Shown here piece after piece: positions 55,044 through 64,000 of a stretch of DNA of 64,000 nucleotides. This DNA comes from Affinundibacterium macrobrachii (GTDB lineage Bacteria; Pseudomonadota; Gammaproteobacteria; Burkholderiales; Burkholderiaceae_D): contig NZ_BMYT01000001.1 of the NCBI RefSeq assembly GCF_014652415.1, positions 1 through 64,000 of the forward strand, given 5' to 3'. A program made the translations under genes and the position numbers. The first letter of the stretch is position 1; every line of letters begins with the position of its first letter. Below the pieces are notes generated by a model that worked only from the letters and a program-made list of their open reading frames with translations, had not been told where the DNA came from and made no database searches.

Positions 55044-55814
55044 ATGAACTTAACTATTTCTGATACATCTGTTTTTAAACGTTTGCGAATCGTCCTCGTC
55101 GATACTAGTCATCCTGGAAACATCGGCGCAGTTGCACGTGCAATGAAAACCATGGGGTTTTCTGATTTGTACTTGGTGAATCCGCGATTCTCAGATGCAT
55201 TAACTCATCCAGAGGCGATCGCATTCGCCAGTGGGGCGCAAGACATTCTTAGCGCCGCAAAAATCGTCGATAAGATTGAAGATGCTTTGCTTGGCTGTCA
55301 CTATGTGGCAGCGGTTAGTGCACGATTGCGAGAGTTTTCACCACCTATTATGAATCCACGAGATTTTGCCGATAAGGTGGTTAATTCAAATGCGTTGTCG
55401 GCGGCTTTAGTATTTGGTAGTGAGCGTTACGGTTTGCCAAATGAGATTGTGTTGAATAGTAATGTGTTAATTAATGTGCCAGCAAATCCAGATTATTCCT
55501 CGTTAAACCTTGCACAGGCAGTACAAATTTTGGTCTATGAGTGCAGGATGCAGTCCTTAGCGCGAGAGAATAGTTCTGAAAAGTTTGGCGTTAGCGATGT
55601 TGGATTTCAAGGAGAGATGGCATCTAGCGAGCAAATTGAGGGAATGTACAATCATTTAGAGCAAGCCTTAATTGAAATTGATTTTCTTGATCCAGAAAAT
55701 CCCAAGAAATTGATGCCGAGATTGAAACGTTTATTTTCTCGTGCGCAACTAGAAGTCGAAGAAGTGAATATAATGCGCGGCATTTCAAAAAAAATGATGG
55801 ATTGGAAGAAATAG
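55044..55814 (+). CDS. trmJ: tRNA (cytidine/uridine-32-2'-O)-methyltransferase TrmJ
   Basis: A 256-residue SPOUT enzyme. The N-terminal region RIVLVDTSHPGNIGAVARAM is the TrmJ signature, followed by LYLVNPRF, LVFGSERYGLPNEIV and the knotted SAM-binding end INVPANPDYSSLNLAQAVQILVYE. The last 80 residues are a helical extension typical of TrmJ. It methylates ribose of C/U32 in the tRNA anticodon loop. No usable ribosome site is visible before the ATG at 55044 (AT-rich leader). Confidence 0.94.
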   Translation: MNLTISDTSVFKRLRIVLVDTSHPGNIGAVARAMKTMGFSDLYLVNPRFSDALTHPEAIAFASGAQDILSAAKIVDKIEDALLGCHYVAAVSARLREFSPPIMNPRDFADKVVNSNALSAALVFGSERYGLPNEIVLNSNVLINVPANPDYSSLNLAQAVQILVYECRMQSLARENSSEKFGVSDVGFQGEMASSEQIEGMYNHLEQALIEIDFLDPENPKKLMPRLKRLFSRAQLEVEEVNIMRGISKKMMDWKK

Positions 55815-56030
55815 CTTCTTAATCTGAATGATCATAATTCACTGGTCAAGCTGACTTGTTTGAAAGAATAGTTTATTTATTTAAGGAAGCGAAAGTGCTA
55901 GCGATTTTGTTTCGAATTTGACTATTTTTAAACAAAAAGTCGATCAATTTGCTTTGAATCTACATGTAAAAGAAGTAACATCGAAGATAGTCGAACTCAA
56001 TTAAGAACAGGTGTAAGTTTTAATTTCACT

Positions 56031-57971
56031 ATGTTGGCAAAGGATAATATTATTTTTTCATACTGGCGTAGCCTCATGCTGAGTTTAGCAGGCTTAGTTC
56101 TCTTATTTGGCGCGACGAGTTCGGTGTTCGCGCTGGGATTGGGAGAGCTAAGAGTTCGCTCGTCCCTAGGCCAATCTTTACTTGTTCACACGAATGTCGT
56201 TGGAGATGGTACTGAAACTCTCAATCCGAGTTGTTTGAGAGCGCGTGTGGTTTCTATGGATGGCGCATTTATTGCGAGCGCTAATATCGCAATACACCAA
56301 AGACAAAAACAACGAGCTTTAAGCTTTTCTACGCAGCAAGCGATTAACGAGCCAGCGATTAATCTGATTATTGATATTAATTGCCAAACTCAGCTACACC
56401 GCGAATTTTCGATTTTATTAGATCCCCCGGATGTATCTGCTAATGCCGTCGGAATGCGTGACAGCTCGCCGTTTGCGAAAGAAGAACTTAGTCAGGCTCA
56501 AGTCGCCAAGCTGGCGGGTGTGAATGAGCCAAGTTCGGCACCTGTGAAGGTGACTGAAAGAAAAAAGCGCATTGCTAAACCAGAGCTAGCTGGAGAGAGT
56601 TCGGGGAGTGGGCTCGCAAATTTTAGCGATGTTCCGATTGAGAAGAAGCGAAGCGGCAAAAAGTCAGAATCTAAAGACGTGCTTAAGCTGTCGGATGAGG
56701 TGATTATTCCTAACTTGTCATCTGGATTACGGATGAGCGATGTTTTGAGCTCTGAAGTTGGTCAGCAATTGGTTCAAAACACCGAGGAGCTACGTGCTGC
56801 TCAGGCAAGAATGGCAGCGATTTTGCGAGATGAGCCATTTTCCACAGCGGCAAGCGCGGTTCCTCAGGGCGACAATGGCGCTGAGATTGCCAAGCTGAAA
56901 TCGGAGGCTGAAAAACTGCGTCAACAAAATTTGCTGGATAAGTCGGCGTTAACGCAATTGCAAAGTAAGTCGGGTTTCGATTACTGGGTGATTGCGCTTG
57001 CCATCATCGCAATTTTGGCAATTGTGGTTATCCTTTTCTTACTTCTTTATATTCGTAAAAATTTATCCTCCCAAAGTGCCACCTGGTGGGAAGGCGAGGA
57101 TCAATTTCAAGAAAGCCAGCCAGAGAAAATTGAAGATGTCATTAGTCATTTGCAGGCAAGCTATGAGATAAATCCAACTGGGGCAGCTTTAAATTCTGAT
57201 TCTGTTCATAAACAGGGTAGTGAGTCCAAGCCAGCTTCGAGCTTGCTCGAAAGTTCTGATGCAGATCCTGATCAACGAATTACGGAAAATAGTAATTTCC
57301 AGCGTACACCGAGTTTGGAAGAAACTAATAGTAGTATTTTTAACTTTTTTGCTCCGCGTGGAAACTCGGTCAAAGTTGAAGAGATTTCAGATGTGACACA
57401 GGAAGCTGAGTTTTGGATTTCGATGAATGATCCTCAGCGCGCGATAGAAATTTTGGCTGCACAAGAAGAGATCGAGCACCCAGAATCACCGCTGCCTTGG
57501 CTGTTCTTGCTTGATTTATATCGTACCGTAAATGATCAGCAAAAATATAATCGTTTGCGTGATCGGTTCATCGCTTTCTTTAATGCCAATATTCCTGAGT
57601 TTGGTGCAGACCTGTTCGCAATTCCAAGTCGCCAATTAGAAGACTTTCCGCATTTGATGCAAAAGATTTGTGATGCATGGAATAAAACCGGCATCATTCC
57701 TTATCTGGAAAGTTTATTGGTTGACGATAGAGAGGGAAAACGAGCAGGATTTGATTTGCCTGTTTATCGAGATATTTTGATGTTATTGGGAATTGCGCAT
57801 GAGCTAGAGCGAATTACCGCAATTGAGGGACCGATCAAAGATACAAGGCTCGATGTTGATGTAAAACTTCCTTTGGAAGAGAACTTGCCTGACCCAATTG
57901 CAGAATCTGACTTTGGAACCATAGAGTTTGAAGTAATTGATTTTCCGAAGAAGGAAGTTGCAAAAAAATAA
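56031..57971 (+). CDS. FimV-like inner-membrane scaffold protein
   Basis: A 646-residue protein. After a signal peptide (AGLVLLFGATSSVFA) the mature start LGLGELRVRSSLGQSLLV is the FimV N-terminal hallmark. Next come a periplasmic domain to about residue 130, a Lys/Ser-rich linker, a coiled stretch (about 235-300), one membrane helix (WVIALAIIAILAIVVILFLLLYI, about 318-340) and an acidic cytoplasmic part with a helical-repeat-like C-terminus (FWISMNDPQRAIEILAAQEE). Unlike typical FimV, I see no LysM peptidoglycan-binding motif. FimV/HubP proteins organise cell poles, type IV pili and type II secretion in other bacteria. The start at 56031 lacks a clear ribosome site; ATG at codon 16 is possible. 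Confidence 0.85.
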   Translation: MLAKDNIIFSYWRSLMLSLAGLVLLFGATSSVFALGLGELRVRSSLGQSLLVHTNVVGDGTETLNPSCLRARVVSMDGAFIASANIAIHQRQKQRALSFSTQQAINEPAINLIIDINCQTQLHREFSILLDPPDVSANAVGMRDSSPFAKEELSQAQVAKLAGVNEPSSAPVKVTERKKRIAKPELAGESSGSGLANFSDVPIEKKRSGKKSESKDVLKLSDEVIIPNLSSGLRMSDVLSSEVGQQLVQNTEELRAAQARMAAILRDEPFSTAASAVPQGDNGAEIAKLKSEAEKLRQQNLLDKSALTQLQSKSGFDYWVIALAIIAILAIVVILFLLLYIRKNLSSQSATWWEGEDQFQESQPEKIEDVISHLQASYEINPTGAALNSDSVHKQGSESKPASSLLESSDADPDQRITENSNFQRTPSLEETNSSIFNFFAPRGNSVKVEEISDVTQEAEFWISMNDPQRAIEILAAQEEIEHPESPLPWLFLLDLYRTVNDQQKYNRLRDRFIAFFNANIPEFGADLFAIPSRQLEDFPHLMQKICDAWNKTGIIPYLESLLVDDREGKRAGFDLPVYRDILMLLGIAHELERITAIEGPIKDTRLDVDVKLPLEENLPDPIAESDFGTIEFEVIDFPKKEVAKK

Positions 57972-57997
57972 TACTCATTTCCCAGAGTTTGCGAATG

Positions 57998-58027
57998 AAA
58001 AAGCGGTCTTGATGACCGCTTTTTTTA
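57998..58027 (+). terminator. Terminator after the FimV-like gene
   Basis: AAAAAGCGGTC (57998-58008) pairs with GACCGCTTTTT (58014-58024) around a 5-nt loop; the T run continues to 58026. Strong intrinsic terminator. Confidence 0.9.
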
Positions 58028-58069
58028 CTTGATAAATTGATTAATTTAATTGAGATTTATCGATCACGC

Positions 58070-58098
58070 TGGAGAGAATGCGCGCATCAAGGTATAAT
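58070..58098 (+). promoter_or_regulatory. Likely promoter of purL
   Basis: TATAAT at 58093-58098 with TGGAGA (4 of 6 -35 matches) at 58070-58075 and a 17-nt spacer. The predicted start near 58105 gives a leader of about 94 nt before the purL ATG. Confidence 0.62.
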
Positions 58099-58198
58099 CT
58101 TGCTTTCCGTTCCAACCCGCAACATGTCTGAGCTTTCTCTCGATATTGCTAGCGCGAGTCTCAAAAGCCAGTCATTTTGCCTCAACTACATTCACGCC

Positions 58199-61100
58199 AT
58201 GTTGATATTGCCAGGCTCTAACGCCCTGTCTGCCTTCCGTACTAAAAATTTATTATCTCGTCTGCAAGCTGTTGATGCCAATATTGTTGGTGTGACGGCG
58301 CGTTACGCGCACTTTGTCGATGCATCCTCAGCATTGAGCGAAGTCGAGGTGAATCGTTTGAAAGCGCTATTGGTTTATGGCGATGCTTTTAACGGTAGCG
58401 AAGATGGTGACAGTTTTGTCGTGATCCCACGTTTCGGTACGATTTCACCGTGGGCTTCCAAAGCGACTGACATTACGCACAACTGTGGCATGCAACAAAT
58501 TAAACGCCTTGAGCGCGGCGTACAGTATTTTGTACAAGTTAAGTCGGGTTTGTTAGGTGGCGCGAAAAAATTAGCGACAGAATCTAAGCAAGCCGTGATC
58601 GCCTTGTTACACGATCGCATGACTGAGATGGTACTGGAAGACTTAAATGCTGCGAGCGGTCTCTTCACCGAATTAGAAGCCAAGCCTCTCGAATATGTCG
58701 ACGTTTTGGCAGGCGGAAAAGCCGCATTGGTCGAAGCGAATAGCGCGCTCGGTTTAGCGCTGTCGGATGATGAAGTGGATTATTTAGTCGACGCTTTTAC
58801 CACGGCAAAACGTAATCCGACCGATGTCGAATTGATGATGTTTGCACAAGCGAATAGTGAACATTGTCGCCATAAGATTTTCAATGCGGATTGGACGATC
58901 GATGGCGAGAAAAAAGATATGTCCTTGTTTGGCATGATCAAGAATACGCATCTGCTACAGCCTAAGGGAACCATCGTTGCATACAGCGACAATTCCTCGA
59001 TTATGGAAGGCGCGACGGTCACGCGTTTTTATCCAAATGGCGCGGCGAAAGGTAATGAATATCAAGCCTCGACCGAGTTGACCCACACGCTGATGAAGGT
59101 CGAGACGCACAATCACCCGACAGCTATTTCTCCGTTTCCTGGCGCATCAACTGGTGCTGGTGGTGAAATTCGTGATGAAGGTGCGACTGGGCGTGGCGCC
59201 AAGCCTAAGGCTGGTTTGACAGGCTTTACAGTGTCGAATTTGAACCTGCCAGGAAATGTACAGGCGTGGGAAAACGCTAGCGATGTTTTGAGTAATAACA
59301 CGACGACGCAGCAATACGGCAAACCTGATCGCATTGCCTCTCCTTTGCAAATTATGATCGAAGGCCCAATTGGTGGTGCAGCGTTCAGTAATGAATTCGG
59401 GCGTCCGGTATTGGGCGGCTATTTCCGTACTTACGAACAAAATGTGGGTGGCACAGTGCATGGCTACCACAAGCCGATTATGATTGCTGGCGGTATCGGT
59501 AACATCAATGACAAACACACCAAGAAATTTGATTTGCCTGTTGGCAGTTTATTGATTCAACTTGGTGGTCCGGGCATGCGGATTGGTATGGGCGGTAGTG
59601 CAGCGTCTTCGATGGCGACCGGTACTAATACGGCTGATTTGGATTTTGATTCAGTACAACGTGGTAACCCAGAGATGGAGCGTCGCGCGCAAGAAGTGAT
59701 TAACTCTTGCTGGCAATTGGGTGACGATAATCCTATTTTGTCGATTCACGACGTCGGTGCAGGTGGTTTATCTAATGCTTTCCCAGAAATCACGAATGAT
59801 GCCAAGCGAGGCGCGATTTTTGATCTGCGTAAAGTGCCACTCGAAGAAAGCGGTATGGCACCAAAAGAGATTTGGAGTAATGAATCGCAAGAACGTTATG
59901 TTTTGGCGATTGCGCCAGAAAGTCTGCCTTTGTTCCAGTATTTCTGTGAACGTGAACGCTGCTTATTCGCGGTAGTCGGTACGGCAACGGAAGAACGTCA
60001 GCTCAAAGTTATCGATCCATTGAACGATAACTCGCCAGTTGATATGCCAATGAATGTATTGCTCGGAAAACCTCCGAAAATGCATCGTGATGTTACCCAC
60101 GTAAAGCGCGATTTTCCTGCGATTGATTTGACGGGAATGGATTTGAAAGTGGCTGGCGAACGCGTTCTGAGTTTGCCTACCGTTGGTGATAAATCTTTCT
60201 TGGTGACGATTGGTGATCGCTCTGTTGGTGCGATGTCTGTGCGAGATCAAATGGTCGGTCCATGGCAAGTCCCTGTCGCTGATTGCGCAGTGACGGCGAT
60301 GAGTTTAGAAGGACATTTGGGTGAAGCAATGTCAATGGGCGAACGTACGCCGTTGGCAGTGATTGATGCTGCGGCTTCTGGTCGTATGGCGGTCGGTGAA
60401 GCTATTACGAATATCGCAGCGGCACCGATTTCTAGTATAGAAAATATCAAACTCTCCGCGAACTGGATGGCAGCTTGTGGCCAACCAGGTCAAGATGCGG
60501 CATTGTTTGATACGGTAAAAGCAATCGGTATGGAACTGTGTCCTGCTTTGGGAATTAGTATTCCAGTCGGCAAAGATTCTTTGTCTATGCGTACCACATG
60601 GAAGGATGAGGACAGCGATAAATCCGTGACTTCTCCAGTGTCTCTGATTATTTCAGCTTTTGCACCCGTGTACGATATTCGCAAATGTTTGACACCACAA
60701 ATTAAATTAGATGCTGGCGATACCAGTTTGATTTTGATCGACTTAGGGCGTGGTAAGAATCGCTTGGGCGCCTCCGCATTCGCACAAGTCATGCAAAAAC
60801 TCGGTGATCAAACGCCAGATGTTGATAGTGCGGACGATTTAAAAGCCTTCTTCGCAGCGATTCAGCAATTGAATCAAGGCGGAAAAATTTTGGCTTATCA
60901 CGATCGTTCTGATGGCGGTTTGTATGGCACTTTGTGCGAAATGGCATTTGCTGGACGTAGTGGTTTGGCGATCAACCTCGATATGTTGACGATGGAAAGT
61001 GAGCATGCTGCGGATCATGGTGATGCCAAAAATTGGGCAGGTCAGGTTGCTGAACGTCGCAATGAACTGACTTTGCGTGCCTTGTTCAATGAAGAATTGG

Positions 61101-62200
61101 GTGCGGTGATTCAAGTCCGTACTGAACAGCGCAGTGCGGTGATGGATGTGCTACGTGCACATAATCTTGGTGCCTGCAGTCATGAAATCGGTAAGCCAAA
61201 TAGTAGCGGTGTGATTTCCTTCATGCGTGACGCGAAAGAAATTTACAAAGAATCTCGTAGTGCCTTGCATCAAATTTGGAGTAAAACGAGTTGGCAAATC
61301 GCTCGCATGCGTGACAACCCAGCTTGTGCCGACGCTGAGTACGCACGTCTTGCGGATGAATCTGATCCAGGCATGCAGCCAATTATCACTTTTGATGCAC
61401 AAGCTGATGTAGTTGCACCATTCATCGCAACGGGTGTTCGGCCTAAAGTCGCGATCTTGCGCGAGCAAGGTGTGAACTCGCATATTGAGACTGCGTATGT
61501 GATGCATAAGGCAGGCTTTACTGCAGTTGATGTACACATGAGTGATTTGATTGCTGGTCGCGCGAAATTAGCTGATTTCAAAGGGTTGATTGCGGTAGGC
61601 GGTTTCTCTTATGGTGACGTATTAGGTGCAGGCGAGGGCTGGGCTAAGACGATTTTGTTTAATGCCATGATGTCTGAGCAATTCTCAGAATTTTTCCACC
61701 GTGAAGATACGTTTGGTATGGGTATCTGTAACGGCTGTCAAATGATGAGTAATTTGAAATCCATCATCCCAGGTGCGACTGCTTGGCCAAAATTCACCAA
61801 GAATAAGTCCGAGCAATTCGAAGGTCGATTCTCTATGGTAGAAATTTTGGAATCGAAATCGATTTTCTTCCAAGGTATGGCCGGCACGCAAACGCCAATC
61901 GCCGTGGCACATGGCGAAGGTTTCGCTGATTTTTCTACTACCGGTGATATTAATGCGGTACAGGCAGCGATGCGCTTTGTTGATCATCATGGCCAAGCGA
62001 CAGAAGCCTATCCATATAATCCAAATGGTTCGCCTCTTGGATTGACTTCAGTTACCAATGAAGATGGTCGTTTTACTGTGATGATGCCGCATGCAGAACG
62101 CGTATTCCGCAGTGTATTACATTCTTGGGCACCCGAATCTTGGGGCGAAGATTCACCTTGGATGCGTATGTTTAGAAATGCGCGAGTGTGGGTGGGGTAA
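58199..62200 (+). CDS. purL: Phosphoribosylformylglycinamidine synthase (PurL, large form)
   Basis: A single-chain enzyme of 1333 residues that makes FGAM from FGAR, glutamine and ATP in purine synthesis. Domains in order: PurS-like N-terminus ([20 protein letters not shown]), linker with [18 protein letters not shown], two ATPase/PurM-like halves ([32 protein letters not shown]) and a C-terminal class I glutamine amidotransferase ([16 protein letters not shown] with the catalytic Cys; VAHGEGF with His). The frame is open upstream to 58037; I chose ATG 58199 because relatives start there. The extra 54 codons (with an ATG at 58124) remain possible. No obvious ribosome site precedes it. Normal length versus E. 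coli (1295). Confidence 0.96.
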   Translation: MLILPGSNALSAFRTKNLLSRLQAVDANIVGVTARYAHFVDASSALSEVEVNRLKALLVYGDAFNGSEDGDSFVVIPRFGTISPWASKATDITHNCGMQQIKRLERGVQYFVQVKSGLLGGAKKLATESKQAVIALLHDRMTEMVLEDLNAASGLFTELEAKPLEYVDVLAGGKAALVEANSALGLALSDDEVDYLVDAFTTAKRNPTDVELMMFAQANSEHCRHKIFNADWTIDGEKKDMSLFGMIKNTHLLQPKGTIVAYSDNSSIMEGATVTRFYPNGAAKGNEYQASTELTHTLMKVETHNHPTAISPFPGASTGAGGEIRDEGATGRGAKPKAGLTGFTVSNLNLPGNVQAWENASDVLSNNTTTQQYGKPDRIASPLQIMIEGPIGGAAFSNEFGRPVLGGYFRTYEQNVGGTVHGYHKPIMIAGGIGNINDKHTKKFDLPVGSLLIQLGGPGMRIGMGGSAASSMATGTNTADLDFDSVQRGNPEMERRAQEVINSCWQLGDDNPILSIHDVGAGGLSNAFPEITNDAKRGAIFDLRKVPLEESGMAPKEIWSNESQERYVLAIAPESLPLFQYFCERERCLFAVVGTATEERQLKVIDPLNDNSPVDMPMNVLLGKPPKMHRDVTHVKRDFPAIDLTGMDLKVAGERVLSLPTVGDKSFLVTIGDRSVGAMSVRDQMVGPWQVPVADCAVTAMSLEGHLGEAMSMGERTPLAVIDAAASGRMAVGEAITNIAAAPISSIENIKLSANWMAACGQPGQDAALFDTVKAIGMELCPALGISIPVGKDSLSMRTTWKDEDSDKSVTSPVSLIISAFAPVYDIRKCLTPQIKLDAGDTSLILIDLGRGKNRLGASAFAQVMQKLGDQTPDVDSADDLKAFFAAIQQLNQGGKILAYHDRSDGGLYGTLCEMAFAGRSGLAINLDMLTMESEHAADHGDAKNWAGQVAERRNELTLRALFNEELGAVIQVRTEQRSAVMDVLRAHNLGACSHEIGKPNSSGVISFMRDAKEIYKESRSALHQIWSKTSWQIARMRDNPACADAEYARLADESDPGMQPIITFDAQADVVAPFIATGVRPKVAILREQGVNSHIETAYVMHKAGFTAVDVHMSDLIAGRAKLADFKGLIAVGGFSYGDVLGAGEGWAKTILFNAMMSEQFSEFFHREDTFGMGICNGCQMMSNLKSIIPGATAWPKFTKNKSEQFEGRFSMVEILESKSIFFQGMAGTQTPIAVAHGEGFADFSTTGDINAVQAAMRFVDHHGQATEAYPYNPNGSPLGLTSVTNEDGRFTVMMPHAERVFRSVLHSWAPESWGEDSPWMRMFRNARVWVG

Positions 62201-62225
62201 TCGTTAGGAAAGTCTACTGACAACA

Positions 62226-62264
62226 AAAACGCAGAGTTGGCTGAAAAGCACTCTGCGTTTTTTT
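62226..62264 (+). terminator. Terminator of purL
   Basis: AAAACGCAGAGT (62226-62237) pairs with ACTCTGCGTTTT (62250-62261), 12-bp stem, 12-nt loop, followed by TTT. Strong intrinsic terminator 25 nt after the stop. Confidence 0.92.
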
Positions 62265-62336
62265 ATGTCTTCTGTTTTATTGCAATGCGTTGAGTTGCAT
62301 TCTTAGCTTAGGTGTAACTGCATTGAGGTTTAACTT

Positions 62337-62391
62337 CAGCTTGATTGCAGATTAATTGCAGCTTAGTTACAGCTTAATTACAACGTAAATG
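62337..62391. repeat. 11-bp tandem repeat between purL and the small lipoprotein gene
   Basis: Units of 11 bp: CAGCTTGATTG (62337-62347), CAGATTAATTG (62348-62358), CAGCTTAGTTA (62359-62369), CAGCTTAATTA (62370-62380) and a diverged CAACGTAAATG (62381-62391). The sequence before it (from about 62305) is related but more degenerate. The period is close to one helical turn. Confidence 0.82.
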
Positions 62392-62402
62392 CTGAGCAAT
62401 CC

Positions 62403-62639
62403 TTATTTTCTACCAAGTGGATCTGTCGGTGTCGTTGCTCTCGGCATGTTAATCAAATCATCAGAAGACACTGTTTTCACATCAGATGGTGATCGCGCAT
62501 TTTTCTTTTGTGGGATAGTGCTGCCAACACGATATTCACGCTCTACTGCGACTTTCGGTGTATTCGGATCGTCAACTTCGATACTTGCACATCCAACTAA
62601 GCTTGATAAGGCGAGCAAGCTAAATAAAATTTTTGTCAT
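62403..62639 (-). CDS. Small lipoprotein
   Basis: A 78-residue lipoprotein: signal peptide MTKILFSLLALSSLVGC with lipobox LVGC (lipid-linked Cys 17), then a short polar tail (ASIEVDDPNTPKVAVEREYRVGSTIPQKK). I recognise no family. The tail is Lys/Asp/Pro-rich and probably unstructured. It is a single-gene unit on the minus strand, facing the purL terminator. Its start (ATG 62639) follows a moderately good site (AGGAAAAAT). Such small lipoproteins are common in betaproteobacteria and often unannotated. Confidence 0.75.
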   Translation of the reverse strand: MTKILFSLLALSSLVGCASIEVDDPNTPKVAVEREYRVGSTIPQKKNARSPSDVKTVSSDDLINMPRATTPTDPLGRK

Positions 62640-62814
62640 ATTTTTCCTAGTCTTAAATGAGAGATGAGGCTACCAAATTGTGCGCTGACTTCGATGTGCG
62701 AGATCGGCGTAAAGCGATGAAACTGAAATAGCTTATTAGCTTTGCTAAGACTATTGATTTACTTGTATGCTGTCAATAAGTTTAGGTAATTTGGAAAAAA
62801 GAGACAATTGTTGG

Positions 62815-64000
62815 TTACACAGAGGTAGTGACTTCTTTTCTGCGGTCGATAAACAAGCTATTTCCAAGCAAGCGTTTTGCTTGTTTTTTTGCTTCAGTCG
62901 CTGCGATCGCGATTTGATGATGCGAGCCATACTGCTCAACACGCGCACTGATGACGCCAAGAGATAAACTAATGAGCGGATAAAAGACTTTTTTGCCTTG
63001 ACGATCTTCGCTGATATAGCCGCCTCTCTCTCTATCTTCGTTGCTGTAGAAGTCGGTAATTTCCGACTCGAAGGTATTCAAAATATCTCTGCACCTTTGT
63101 TCCCAGTTGTCGCTTTGAAAAATAATGATGAAGTCATCACCACCAATGTGCCCAATAAAATCTTTGTCGCTCGCACAGTGCTGAACGATGATTTTACTCG
63201 TCATTTGTATGACTTCATCTCCGCGTTGGTAACCATATACATCATTAAAAGGTTTGAAGTGATCTAGATCGCAGTAGCATGCTTGAAAAGGAATTTTTTG
63301 TTGAAGCAATTGATCGATGTGTTGATTGATTGGTACGTTTCCCGGAAGTTGCGTTAGGGGATTGGCATAGCGAGCAGCGTCTATTTGCATCTTAGTGATT
63401 TCTCGCATCAAATCCGGCCCAGTCGCCAATCCGATGTAGTTACCATTGTCGACGACGATGATGCCGTTAATGAGGTGCTCAGGATCTGCTTCCACAATCA
63501 TGTGACTGACTTGCTGTAAATTGGTGTTTTGTTCGACCGTCAGTGGATTACTATCCATGAAGACTTTGCACGATTTTTTTCCATAAAGTTCGCGCTGAAA
63601 TGGTCTTGAAAAACGATCAATCATATTGTTCCGATTAATGATGCCGACAGGAATATGGTTGTCAACAACAGGAATGATCTTTAGTTTTGGATCAGCTAAG
63701 AACAGATTCTCAACCTCATTGTTTAAGGTTGATGAGCTGATAGTTGGCGGTGTTTTTAGCAGATGTTTGATGGTGACTGCATTTTGGTGTTGATCAAGGT
63801 AAGCTGCTGGCATCTTGCTTCTTTTAAGAGAAATCGTTTTGGCTACTTCAGCAGAAATCGATTTTGCTGGACTAGGGTGTGGTTTTGCGATGTGATAACC
63901 CTGACCACAGGCAACGCCCAACTCAAGTAAAGTAAGTAATTCTGCTTGTGTCTCAATCCCTTCTGCCACTACTTTAGAACCCGACTTTTCTGCGATGCTT
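62815..64000 (-). CDS. EAL-CBS-GGDEF signalling protein, cut by the window end (5' part missing)
   Basis: The 3' 394 codons of a leftward gene that continues beyond the window; the frame is open to 64000 (codons just upstream read SIAEKSGSKV). It has the end of an EAL domain (VVAEGIETQAELLTLLELGVACGQGY), two CBS motifs (about 150 residues), and a C-terminal GGDEF-type domain with GGDDF in IGHIGGDDFIIIF, preceded by PLTQLPGNVPINQHI. The GGDDF variant keeps the catalytic Gly-Gly-Asp and a Asp/Phe tail, so it could be active. CBS pairs may sense adenosyl ligands. Domain order EAL, CBS, GGDEF is a known set found in proteobacterial signalling proteins. There may be more at the N-terminus. Confidence 0.9.
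   Translation of the reverse strand, partial: SIAEKSGSKVVAEGIETQAELLTLLELGVACGQGYHIAKPHPSPAKSISAEVAKTISLKRSKMPAAYLDQHQNAVTIKHLLKTPPTISSSTLNNEVENLFLADPKLKIIPVVDNHIPVGIINRNNMIDRFSRPFQRELYGKKSCKVFMDSNPLTVEQNTNLQQVSHMIVEADPEHLINGIIVVDNGNYIGLATGPDLMREITKMQIDAARYANPLTQLPGNVPINQHIDQLLQQKIPFQACYCDLDHFKPFNDVYGYQRGDEVIQMTSKIIVQHCASDKDFIGHIGGDDFIIIFQSDNWEQRCRDILNTFESEITDFYSNEDRERGGYISEDRQGKKVFYPLISLSLGVISARVEQYGSHHQIAIAATEAKKQAKRLLGNSLFIDRRKEVTTSV

Overview
The window looks like an ordinary chromosomal segment of a betaproteobacterium in the order Burkholderiales, most like the Oxalobacteraceae (an Undibacterium- or Herminiimonas-type organism). This rests on gene content and neighbourhoods: an SRP RNA directly upstream of dnaX-ybaB-recR, the surE-pcm-nlpD-rpoS block, a complete gsp type II secretion locus, a large single-chain PurL, a PpnN nucleosidase and a DUF1800/DUF1501 pair. 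Base composition leans AT-rich for that group. The genus is an inference. I see no integrase, transposase, phage gene, rRNA, tRNA or CRISPR array, and gene spacing and codon use look uniform, so there is no clear island.

Layout. 0-4 kb: a small DUF3224 protein, an SLT-type lytic transglycosylase with a long hairpin-rich leader, and ubiD (ubiquinone synthesis). 4-10 kb: SRP RNA (ffs) with its own promoter, dnaX, ybaB, recR, a class III CoA-transferase coupled to recR, then MarC and a DUF1289 protein. 10.6-21.8 kb: twelve type II secretion genes in the order G-H-I-J-K-L-M-N-D-E-F-C, an exact circular permutation of the D-E-F-C-G-...-N order known in Burkholderia. 21.8-28 kb: a uracil-DNA-glycosylase-like protein with an altered motif, an HD-GYP protein, then surE-pcm-nlpD-rpoS. 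28-37 kb: rlmD, ppnN, cheV, two small unknown proteins, an OPT transporter and an MFS exporter. 37-48 kb: an exonuclease-DUF1653 fusion, XdhC, dcd, a DUF1800/DUF1501 export pair, a PilZ protein, a basic amino acid decarboxylase and RarD. 48-64 kb: an MtfA-like peptidase, a secreted unknown protein, mutS, a RhlE-type helicase, suhB divergent from trmJ, a FimV-like protein, purL, a small lipoprotein and the 3' part of an EAL-CBS-GGDEF gene cut by the window end.

Together the genes are housekeeping (replication, repair, RNA modification, purines, quinones) plus an envelope and signalling layer: type II secretion, peptidoglycan enzymes, a FimV-like scaffold, c-di-GMP proteins (HD-GYP, PilZ, EAL-GGDEF), chemotaxis (CheV) and the stationary-phase sigma factor.

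Most worth a second look: (1) a hairpin-dense candidate regulatory RNA with a possible pseudoknot in front of the lytic transglycosylase; (2) the UDG-fold protein lacking the usual catalytic aspartate; (3) five intergenic three-to-five-copy tandem repeats with unrelated units of 10, 11, 13, 14 and 15 bp; (4) an A7 run in dnaX that could give a short gamma form by slippage. No clearly new multi-gene system was found. All functional calls come from reading the sequence and family knowledge; no database search was run.
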